Shown here piece after piece: positions 1 through 7,690 of a DNA stretch of 8,975 nucleotides. Every line of letters starts with the position of its first letter. The stretch's first letter is position 1. Source of the stretch: Acidobacteriota bacterium (GTDB lineage: Bacteria > Acidobacteriota > Blastocatellia > RBC074). The notes below the pieces were generated by a model that saw only the letters and a list, made by a program, of their open reading frames with translations, ran no database searches and was not told the DNA's origin. Position numbers and translations under genes: made by a program. The DNA is taken from NCBI GenBank assembly GCA_017991275.1, contig JAGNMH010000168.1, forward strand, positions 1 to 8,975, given 5' to 3'.

Positions 1-2
1 TT

Positions 3-1289
3 TTTGGCTTGGTCTGGTTCAGCTCCGTGCAAGCGCAAACTCAAAATTGGGCAGCGTCGTGGGCGGCTTCGGCTAACGGGCCATATCCTTCGGGCAATGC
101 CTCGGCTCAGCCAGTGCTGCAATACGCCATCGAATCTGCTGAAGTTGGCGCGAACGATCAAACCTTTCGGCTGATTATTCGCCCGGAGTTGTGGGGCAAA
201 AGCGGGCGGCTGCGATTTTCAAACGCCTTCGGCACGCGGCCTGTGACCTTTGATGGCGTGTTTGTTGGCTTGCAGTCCAGTGCGGGAAATGTAGCCGCAG
301 GCACAAACAGCCGTGTGATGTTTGGCGGCAAACGCAGCATCACTATTGAACCGGGCGGGGTTGTGTACAGCGACGCCGTCAATCTGGCTTTCGTCAAAAA
401 TGCGAACGATGCTTTGCTGGCCGGACGCAAGCTCGCCGTCAGCTTTCACGTCGTGGGCAACAGCGGCCCGATGACCTGGCACGCCAAAGCGATTCAAACT
501 TCTTACCTGACCGCGATACGCGCGGGCAGTCACGGCGGCGAAAACAGCGACGCCAGCTTTCCTTACACTACAACCTCCTGGTATTTCCTGGATGCGTTTG
601 AAGTCATGGCTCCGGCGGACACTGTTGTTGTCGCCTGCTTCGGAGATTCAATCACTGACGGAACGCTTTCGACTCTGAACGGAGACGACCGCTGGCCTGA
701 CGTGTTGGCGCGACGTTTGCGCGTGGCTTATGGCAATCGAATCTCCGTCATCAACGCGGGCATCGGCGGCAACCAAATCATCGGCCCGGCGAAGTATTCG
801 GCGACCGCGCCAGTTTCCGGCGGCCCTTCGGCGCTGGATCGGTTGGAGCGAGACGTTCTGAATCTTTCAGGCGTGACGCACATCGTCTGGTTGGAAGGCA
901 TCAACGATCTTTCGCGCGGAGCCGCAGCCGAAGCCGTCATCGCCGGGATGCAGGAATTGGTCAAACGAGTTCGCGCGCGCAAGGTCAAAATCATCGGCGC
1001 GACGATTACTTCAGGCTTGGGGAACACTGGCGATGCGGGAAGCGTTTCCGTCAACGAACGCCGCCAGACAATCAATAAATTCATTCGCACTGGCGGCCTA
1101 TTCGATGGCGTTGCTGATTTCGATGCTGTCACGGTTGACGCAAAGACCGGCGGTCTTCGCGCGGAGTTCCAACCCAACAGCACCATCGGCGGCGCGGGCG
1201 ACAAACTGCATCCGAATCGAGCTGGCTATCAGGCGATGGGCAATGCGATTGATTTGAAGTTGCTGGCTCCGAAGGCAAACAAGAAATAG
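3..1289 (+). CDS. Secreted SGNH/GDSL-family hydrolase (5' end outside window)
   Basis: Predicted exported esterase/lipase-type hydrolase; substrate unknown. The reading frame is already open at the left edge, and the first visible residues (FGLVWFSSVQAQ) look like the end of a signal peptide with cleavage after VQA, so the true start lies upstream; the TTG at 9 is probably not it. Counting from that codon, the four SGNH blocks are present: GDSIT with nucleophile Ser214, a glycine-rich NAGIGGN (about 249-255), GIND with Asn299, and DKLH with Asp398 and His401, which complete the catalytic set. Residues about 10-200 form an extra N-terminal domain rich in beta-type sequence, starting near a WAASWAAS stretch, as in roughly 400-residue SGNH proteins where the hydrolase domain is C-terminal. 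The stop at 1287 is 22 bp before the next gene. The family is certain; the substrate (acyl ester, acetylated sugar or lipid) cannot be read from the sequence. Confidence 0.93.
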   Translation, partial: FGLVWFSSVQAQTQNWAASWAASANGPYPSGNASAQPVLQYAIESAEVGANDQTFRLIIRPELWGKSGRLRFSNAFGTRPVTFDGVFVGLQSSAGNVAAGTNSRVMFGGKRSITIEPGGVVYSDAVNLAFVKNANDALLAGRKLAVSFHVVGNSGPMTWHAKAIQTSYLTAIRAGSHGGENSDASFPYTTTSWYFLDAFEVMAPADTVVVACFGDSITDGTLSTLNGDDRWPDVLARRLRVAYGNRISVINAGIGGNQIIGPAKYSATAPVSGGPSALDRLERDVLNLSGVTHIVWLEGINDLSRGAAAEAVIAGMQELVKRVRARKVKIIGATITSGLGNTGDAGSVSVNERRQTINKFIRTGGLFDGVADFDAVTVDAKTGGLRAEFQPNSTIGGAGDKLHPNRAGYQAMGNAIDLKLLAPKANKK

Positions 1290-1311
1290 CCAGCGACTGA
1301 GGCGAGGCAAA

Positions 1312-1581
1312 ATGTGCAGAAACATCAAAACTCTTTTCAATTTCGATCCGCCAGTAACTGATGAAGAAATTCGTGCGGCTTCGTTGCAATTCGTCAGAAA
1401 GCTGAGCGGTTTCAACAAACCATCCAAAGCTAACGAAGCCGCATTCCTGGCCGCCGTTGAAGACGTTGCCGCAGTTTCGCACAAACTGCTCAACTCGCTG
1501 GAAACCAATACTCCACCCAAAAATCGTGAAGAAGAAGCAGCCAGAGCGCGAGCGCGTTCGGCGCAAAGATTCGGTTTGTAA
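1312..1581 (+). CDS. DUF2277 family protein
   Basis: Small 89-residue cytoplasmic protein of unknown function. The N-terminus MCRNIKTLFNF followed by DPPVTDEEIRAA, QFVRKLSGF and KPSKANEAAF is the characteristic sequence of the DUF2277 family, and the full length matches the family's usual size. The C-terminus is charged (EEEAARARARSAQRFG), typical of this family. No signal peptide or membrane segment is visible. The start ATG has GAGG-type purine stretches just upstream (GAGG at 1304-1307). It lies 22 bp after the SGNH gene and 57 bp before the DUF1801 gene, all in one direction, so co-transcription with its neighbours is possible but not shown. No biochemical role can be assigned. Confidence 0.92.
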   Translation: MCRNIKTLFNFDPPVTDEEIRAASLQFVRKLSGFNKPSKANEAAFLAAVEDVAAVSHKLLNSLETNTPPKNREEEAARARARSAQRFGL

Positions 1582-1638
1582 GTGGAAAAGATTTATCTCA
1601 ATTGAGTTCGCTCTACTTTTGACCAATAGGAGAATTTT

Positions 1639-2067
1639 ATGGCTGAACCAAAAACCAAACTCACTGAAGCTTCCGTGACCGATTTCATCAACGCGGTCAA
1701 AGACGAACAAGCCCGCGCGGACTGTTGGGCAATTGTCGAACTTATGCAGAAGGTCACCAAAGCCGAACCGAAAATGTGGGGAGCCAACATCGTCGGCTTT
1801 GGAATGTACACGTACAAATATGCCAGCGGGAAAACGGGAGATTGGCCGATGGTTGGGTTTTCGCCGCGCAAACAAAATCTGACGCTGTATGTCATGGGAG
1901 GTTTTGAAGATCACGACGAACTGATGGAAAAGCTGGGCAAATTCACCTGCGGCAAGTCATGCATTTACATCAAACGGTTCTCTGATTTGCATGTGCCGAC
2001 GCTGAAAAAACTCCTCAAAGCCTCGATCAAACACATACTCAAAATTTATCCGCCGCAAAAGAAGTAG
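1639..2067 (+). CDS. DUF1801 (YdhG-like) domain protein
   Basis: A 142-residue soluble protein. Features typical of DUF1801/YdhG-like proteins include the early helix with DFINAV and RADCWAIVELM (about 15-36), the KMWGANIVGFG segment (about 50-60), the SPRKQNLTLYVMGGF strand region (about 75-90) and the C-terminal GKSCIYIKRFSDLH plus LKKLLKAS helix. The superfamily includes Bacillus YdhG (Fra), a frataxin-like iron protein, but membership does not prove an iron role and most bacterial members are uncharacterised. The start is well supported by AGGAG at 1628-1632, 6 nt before the ATG. The next gene begins 17 bp after its stop. Cytoplasmic by absence of a signal peptide. Confidence 0.9.
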   Translation: MAEPKTKLTEASVTDFINAVKDEQARADCWAIVELMQKVTKAEPKMWGANIVGFGMYTYKYASGKTGDWPMVGFSPRKQNLTLYVMGGFEDHDELMEKLGKFTCGKSCIYIKRFSDLHVPTLKKLLKASIKHILKIYPPQKK

Positions 2068-2084
2068 TCGGCTGAACATCGTTT

Positions 2085-3005
2085 ATGGCGAACGAAGCAA
2101 TCCAGAAAAAATTCTCTGAAGCGTTGGACGCGCTGATCAAGCAGGTCAAAGAAGATCGTTCGATTTTGGCTGCGATCCTTTGCGGCAGTTTGTCGCACGA
2201 TAAAGTCTGGGCGAAATCCGACGTTGATCTGGTGTTGGTGACGTTGGACGACCGCAAAGTTGAATCCGGCGGGTTGTCGCTGTACGCCGACAGCGTGAAC
2301 GTTCACGCGTTGTTGCTGTCGCGAACGGAATTGCGTCAGACGGTGGAAGGTTCGCTCGGAAATTCGTTTATGCATTCGTTTCTGGCCAAAGGGCGATTGT
2401 TATACACGCACGATCCGACGATAGCGTCTTTGTTCGAGCAATTAGGCCAAATAGGCGAACGCGACACACAGGTGCAACTGTTGCGCGCGGCGACGAATGT
2501 GTTGCCGCCGTTATACAAAGCGCACAAGTTTTTCCTTACGCGCTGCGATCTGGATTACACCGCGCTGTGGATTCTGGCGACGGCCACGCCATTGGCTCAG
2601 GTCGAAGTCATCAACGCCAGATTGCTGGCCGACCGCGAAGTCATTCCGCAGGCTATGAAGCTTAACCCGGAGTTTTTCAAAACGATTTACAGCGACCTGC
2701 TCAACACCAAAAAGACAAAGAAGAGCGTGCAGACGGCGCTCGCAACGGTTGACGCTTACATCGCCGAACGCGCGCCGAAGCTGTTTGCGCCGATCCTTGA
2801 CCACTTGCGCGATGTCGGCGAAGCGCGCTCCTGCACCGAAATCGAAGACCATTTCAAACGCAACTTCAATGTCGAACACGTCACGACAGCTTGCGAATAT
2901 CTGGCCGATCAAGGGCTGATTGGCAAAGCCTCGACGCCGGTGCGCTTGACGAAAAAAAGCAACGTCAGCGTGCAGGAACTCGCCTTCTTTTACACAGAGG
3001 TTTAA
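2085..3005 (+). CDS. Pol-beta-type nucleotidyltransferase domain protein with winged-helix-like C-terminus
   Basis: A 306-residue cytoplasmic protein. The N-terminal domain carries the minimal nucleotidyltransferase signature: Gly34-Ser35, then SDVDL with Asp46 and Asp48, which in this fold bind the catalytic metals used to transfer a nucleotide to a protein, RNA or small molecule. The third acidic position expected on the following strand appears as Asn72 (VNVHALLLS), so activity should be tested. The middle (about 125-230) is predicted helical. The end (about 235-295: IEDHFKRNFNVEHVTTACEYLADQGLIGKAS followed by a basic strand) looks like a winged helix, suggesting nucleic-acid or partner binding. 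No strong ribosome binding site precedes this ATG. Its stop is 3 bp before the ankyrin gene, and it carries that gene's binding site in its last codons. The substrate is unknown; antibiotic, tRNA and toxin-type nucleotidyltransferases all share this motif. Confidence 0.85.
   Translation: MANEAIQKKFSEALDALIKQVKEDRSILAAILCGSLSHDKVWAKSDVDLVLVTLDDRKVESGGLSLYADSVNVHALLLSRTELRQTVEGSLGNSFMHSFLAKGRLLYTHDPTIASLFEQLGQIGERDTQVQLLRAATNVLPPLYKAHKFFLTRCDLDYTALWILATATPLAQVEVINARLLADREVIPQAMKLNPEFFKTIYSDLLNTKKTKKSVQTALATVDAYIAERAPKLFAPILDHLRDVGEARSCTEIEDHFKRNFNVEHVTTACEYLADQGLIGKASTPVRLTKKSNVSVQELAFFYTEV
2996..3000 (+). promoter_or_regulatory. Ribosome binding site of the ankyrin gene, inside the upstream gene
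   Basis: AGAGG, 8 nt before the ATG at 3009. It lies within the last codons of the nucleotidyltransferase gene, which ends at 3005. This supports the chosen start and suggests that the two genes are translated from one message, probably coupled. Confidence 0.7.
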
Positions 3006-3008
3006 CGA

Positions 3009-4637
3009 ATGTTTCAACCGGATGATTTGAAAAAGGATACGCCATTGCTTTGGGCGACGGGGCAAGGCACTGACGTATGGAAATTGTTTTGCGCCTGCAT
3101 TGCCGGTGATTTGAAAGCCGTCAAACGTCTGTTGAAAAAAGACCCGTCGCTGGCGCGGACGCATTACAACTATCGCACGCCGATTTACTTTGCTGTGCGC
3201 GAAAATCAGATTGCGGTTGCGAAATACTTGCTTGCATACACTGCCAACCCGTTGAGTCTGGCCGTCAATGAGAGCTTGCTCGAAATCTGTCGTGACCGTG
3301 GTTATGTCGAGATGGAAAATTTGCTGGCGACGACTTTCGCTGGCCGGCACAACGCCTCACCGGACGGAGAAGCCGTTGCCGCTGCTATCCGCGCGCGCGA
3401 TCTGGCAAAAGTAAAAAGCCTGCTCGATGCCAAACCTGAATTGCTGCACGTGGGCGACAGACACAGCAATCGGCCGATTCATTGGGCAACAATGACGCGG
3501 CAGTTGAATGTGATTGACGAATTGCTGGCGCGTGGAGCCGACATCAATGCGGCGCGAATTGACGGAGCGCGTCCGATTCAACTGACGAACGGCGATTACA
3601 GTTTTCGCGGCTGGCGTGATGTGCCAGAAGATTGGTCAATCACGCCAGAACAAGTGTTAGAACATCTGCGCCAGCGTGGAGCATACGTTGACATCAACAC
3701 TGCCGCCAGCATCGGCGACGCGAAGCGCGTCAAGCAATTGCTGAAACAAGACCCGTCGCTGGCCAACAAGGTTTCCGAATACGTCACCTATTACATTGGC
3801 TCCGGCTCGCCGCTCAAAAACGCAGCCGCGCGCGGTCACATCGAAATCGTCAAACTGTTGCTTAAACACGGAGCCGATCCGAATTTGCCAGAAGAAGGCA
3901 TTGCTCCACGTGGCAACGCGCTGTATTCGGCGGTGTATGAAGGCCATTACGACATAGCCAAACTGTTGTTGGAACACGGCGCTTATCCCAGCCCGCCGGT
4001 TGAAAGTTCCGCCGATGCGTTGAGCATTGCGCTGTCGAACGAAGACGAAAAGATGGTGCAGTTGCTTTGTTCTTATGGCTCCGCTCGTTCTGTGGAATTG
4101 TTGGCTTATTACGGCGATGTCAAAACAGCCGCAGCGATGTTTGCGGCCAATCCGAAATTGGCGAATGACCCGGACGCGCTGGCCAATGCCGCGGGCAACG
4201 GCCACGAAGCCTTTGTGCGATTGATGCTGCGATATGAGCCAGACTTGCCCGCGCGCACGACGTTTCCCGGCTGGCTGACCGGAGCCAAAACGCGCGAATT
4301 GAATGAACTGTTGTTTGCCCACGGCATGAATCCCAGTTATCCCGATTGGTTGGGAATCACGCCGCTGCATCAGTTTGCGCGCAAAGGCGAAGTGGAAAAG
4401 GCCAGGTGGTTCATCGAACACGGCGCTGACCTCAACGCCCGCGACGAAGACATTTGCTCAACACCGCTGGGTTGGGCGGCGAAATACGGCCAACTCGAAA
4501 TGGTCAAACTGCTGTTGCGACACGGCGCAAAAACGAATTTACGGGATGATCCGGTTTGGGCTACGCCTTTGGCTTGGGCGACGCGGCGAGGACACAACAA
4601 GATTGCCATGCTGCTGAAAAAACACGGTGCCCGCTAA
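3009..4637 (+). CDS. Ankyrin-repeat protein
   Basis: A 542-residue protein made almost entirely of ankyrin repeats, with no signal peptide, membrane segment or catalytic domain visible. It is probably a cytoplasmic protein-binding scaffold. Clear repeats with the TPLxxAxxxGHxxIVKLLLxHGAD pattern lie at about 265-292, 301-328, 448-476, 483-510 and 516-542; more divergent ones at about 54-84, 87-110, 152-180, 335-358 and 390-413. A second element of the form GDxxxVKxLLxxxPxLA recurs four times (about 32-49, 129-146, 235-252, 368-385), dividing the protein into four larger blocks. A non-repeat insert (about 193-213, containing GWRDVPEDW) interrupts block two. It follows the nucleotidyltransferase by 3 bp, so that enzyme is a candidate partner. 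The binding target is unknown. Confidence 0.93.
   Translation: MFQPDDLKKDTPLLWATGQGTDVWKLFCACIAGDLKAVKRLLKKDPSLARTHYNYRTPIYFAVRENQIAVAKYLLAYTANPLSLAVNESLLEICRDRGYVEMENLLATTFAGRHNASPDGEAVAAAIRARDLAKVKSLLDAKPELLHVGDRHSNRPIHWATMTRQLNVIDELLARGADINAARIDGARPIQLTNGDYSFRGWRDVPEDWSITPEQVLEHLRQRGAYVDINTAASIGDAKRVKQLLKQDPSLANKVSEYVTYYIGSGSPLKNAAARGHIEIVKLLLKHGADPNLPEEGIAPRGNALYSAVYEGHYDIAKLLLEHGAYPSPPVESSADALSIALSNEDEKMVQLLCSYGSARSVELLAYYGDVKTAAAMFAANPKLANDPDALANAAGNGHEAFVRLMLRYEPDLPARTTFPGWLTGAKTRELNELLFAHGMNPSYPDWLGITPLHQFARKGEVEKARWFIEHGADLNARDEDICSTPLGWAAKYGQLEMVKLLLRHGAKTNLRDDPVWATPLAWATRRGHNKIAMLLKKHGAR
3102..3155 (+). repeat. Ankyrin protein internal repeat, copy 1
   Basis: Encodes residues 32-49 (AGDLKAVKRLLKKDPSLA). 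It is closest to copy 3: 16 bp are identical between 3139-3154 and 3748-3763 (AAGACCCGTCGCTGGC). Confidence 0.8.
3393..3446 (+). repeat. Ankyrin protein internal repeat, copy 2
   Basis: Encodes residues 129-146 (ARDLAKVKSLLDAKPELL), aligned to copy 1 with an offset of 97 residues. Only the pattern D-x3-VK-x-LL-x3-P-x-L is kept. Confidence 0.7.
3711..3764 (+). repeat. Ankyrin protein internal repeat, copy 3
   Basis: Encodes residues 235-252 (IGDAKRVKQLLKQDPSLA), 106 residues after copy 2. It is nearly identical to copy 1 in protein and has a 16 bp exact DNA match with it. Confidence 0.8.
4110..4163 (+). repeat. Ankyrin protein internal repeat, copy 4 (divergent)
   Basis: Encodes residues 368-385 (YGDVKTAAAMFAANPKLA), 133 residues after copy 3. 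The GD start and the P-x-LA end are kept, but the VK and LL core is replaced. Confidence 0.6.
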
Positions 4638-4653
4638 GCGAATAAAGTTCAAG

Positions 4654-5847
4654 ATGAATAGACCTTTGATTCCCACTGAATCCGCCCGCCGCCTGTTTCT
4701 CGGCGCGCAAGGTTTGCTCGCTGATCCTGCGCGCAAAGTCACACATACGACGCTGGCCAAATTGATTGAGCAAATGGGCTTCGTCCAATTGGATTCGATC
4801 AATTACGTCGAGCGCGCGCATCACCTCACACTAGGCAGTCGCCTGGACGCTTACAGACATGAACATTTCACTTATCTACTCGAAACCAGACGGCATCTGT
4901 TCGAGCATTGGACGCACGATGCATCAGCGATTCCGACCGCGTGGTTTGCACATTGGAAACCGCGTTTTGCACATCTCGCAACCACGCTGTGGGGGAAGTG
5001 GTTTGGCAAACGCTTGGACGCGGAATCTGGCAAGATGCTGGCGCACATCCGCGAGCGCATTACCGCCGAAGGCCCGTTACGTTCGCAGGATTTCGAGCAT
5101 GATCGTCAAGGCGCATCTGCCGGTTGGTGGGACTGGAAGCCGCAAAAGGTCGCGCTCGAATATCTGTGGTTCACCGGCGAATTGATGGTCGCGCGGCGCG
5201 CAGGCTTTCAGAAAGTTTACGATTTGACCGAACGTGTGTTGCCGGAAGCGGCCAAACTTGCCGCGCCTGCCGAAGCCGAACACATCGAATGGGCTTGCCG
5301 CACGGCGTTTGAACGATTGGTGATTGCCACTCCAAAAGAGATCGCCGATTTCTGGCATGCCGTCACGCTCCCACAAGCTCGGCAGTGGTGCGAGCAAGCG
5401 GCGAAATCCGGCGAGCTTGTTGCCGTCATGGTTGAATCCGCCAATGGCGAAAAACCGCGCCCTGGCTTTGGGCTGAACGATTGGCAGGCCCGGTTACGCA
5501 ATCTGCCCGAAGCGCCTGACCGGATTCGCCTGCTTTCGCCGTTCGATCCGGTGATTCGAGATCGCGCTCGTGCCGCCAGGTTGTTTAACTTCGACTATCG
5601 CTTTGAAGCTTTCGTGCCGGAGCCAAAACGGCAGTACGGTTATTACGTGCTGCCGATTCTGGAAGGCGAACAATTGGTAGGTCGCATTGATCCGAAGTTT
5701 CAACGCGACAGAAACTCGTTGGAAATCCGAAATCTGTATTGGGAACCAACGATCAAAGTTACCAAAGCACGCAAGAAACGAATGGACGAGGCGTTATCGC
5801 GATTGGCCAATCTGATTGGCGCAACGAAAGTCGAAACGATGTTGTGA
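4654..5847 (+). CDS. ycaQ: YcaQ/AlkX-family DNA glycosylase (HTH_42 winged-helix protein)
   Basis: A 397-residue protein matching the YcaQ family (E. coli YcaQ/AlkX, about 410 residues), monofunctional DNA glycosylases that excise alkylated bases and unhook interstrand crosslinks. The N-terminus PTESARRLFLGAQGLL leads into the first winged helix, followed by MGFVQLDSINYVERAHH. Gln45-Leu46-Asp47 is the QxD catalytic motif of the YcaQ branch (the Streptomyces AlkZ branch has QxQ). Other family-typical segments are FEHWTHDAS (about 88-96), a second winged helix near 125-185, LLSPFDPVIRDR and, near the C-terminus, YGYYVLPILEGEQLVGRIDPK. The ATG at 4654 is preferred because homologues begin at this point; a GTG at 4627 would add nine residues and overlap the ankyrin gene by 11 nt. 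The ribosome binding site is weak. It probably acts on the chromosome as a repair enzyme; its link to the neighbours is not evident. Confidence 0.9.
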   Translation: MNRPLIPTESARRLFLGAQGLLADPARKVTHTTLAKLIEQMGFVQLDSINYVERAHHLTLGSRLDAYRHEHFTYLLETRRHLFEHWTHDASAIPTAWFAHWKPRFAHLATTLWGKWFGKRLDAESGKMLAHIRERITAEGPLRSQDFEHDRQGASAGWWDWKPQKVALEYLWFTGELMVARRAGFQKVYDLTERVLPEAAKLAAPAEAEHIEWACRTAFERLVIATPKEIADFWHAVTLPQARQWCEQAAKSGELVAVMVESANGEKPRPGFGLNDWQARLRNLPEAPDRIRLLSPFDPVIRDRARAARLFNFDYRFEAFVPEPKRQYGYYVLPILEGEQLVGRIDPKFQRDRNSLEIRNLYWEPTIKVTKARKKRMDEALSRLANLIGATKVETML

Positions 5848-5867
5848 TGACCCACAAACCCCTAACT

Positions 5868-5873
5868 GAGGTG
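5868..5873 (+). promoter_or_regulatory. Ribosome binding site that sets the serine hydrolase start
   Basis: GAGGTG, 9 nt before the ATG at 5883. An alternative in-frame ATG at 5847 overlaps the ycaQ stop by one base (TGATG) but lacks a binding site of this quality and would put 12 polar residues before the signal peptide, so 5883 is preferred. Confidence 0.7.
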
Positions 5874-5882
5874 AATTCTGTT

Positions 5883-7550
<1,668 letters not shown>

Positions 7551-7677
7551 AACTCGCGCACATTGTTGAGCTTCATTCGGCGAATTGATGTTGATGAAAT
7601 GCTGACGGGATGGCTGCACCATCGCCGTACAAGGCGTGCCTGTCCACAAACTTAAACACAATTCGACCAAAATCTTT

Positions 7678-7685
7678 GGGAGGGG
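7678..7685 (+). promoter_or_regulatory. Strong ribosome binding site of the C1A protease gene
   Basis: GGGAGGGG ends 5 nt before the ATG at 7691. It is the best purine-rich site in the window and supports that start codon. Confidence 0.75.
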
Positions 7686-7690
7686 AAAAA

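Noticed and set aside
1129..1914. Long minus-strand open frame of 261 codons
   Set aside because: It runs antisense across the SGNH, DUF2277 and DUF1801 genes, each of which has clear family motifs. The translation is Arg/Ser/Phe-rich without recognisable motifs, as expected from reading GC-biased codons backwards.
2511..3350. Minus-strand open frame of 279 codons
   Set aside because: Antisense to the nucleotidyltransferase and ankyrin genes; low-complexity Arg/Gln/Phe composition and no family motif.
3657..4421. Minus-strand open frame of 254 codons
   Set aside because: Complementary to the ankyrin repeats; its own apparent repeats simply mirror the ankyrin consensus.
4627..4653. GTG start for ycaQ overlapping the ankyrin gene end
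   Set aside because: It adds nine basic residues not expected for the family and lacks a ribosome binding site; the ATG at 4654 fits homologue lengths better.
5739..5882. In-frame upstream extension of the serine hydrolase into ycaQ
   Set aside because: The extension has no signal-peptide character and overlaps ycaQ, whereas the ATG at 5883 follows a good ribosome binding site and begins a typical signal peptide.
7575..7585. Palindrome ATTCGGCGAAT after the serine hydrolase gene, considered as a terminator or operator
   Set aside because: Five-base arms with a one-base centre cannot form a useful hairpin, there is no following T-run, and no second copy is seen nearby.
7551..7690. 140 bp gap, examined for a promoter, small RNA or small gene
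   Set aside because: No convincing -35/-10 pair, stable hairpin or short coding frame with a binding site could be supported by eye, apart from the ribosome binding site at its right end.
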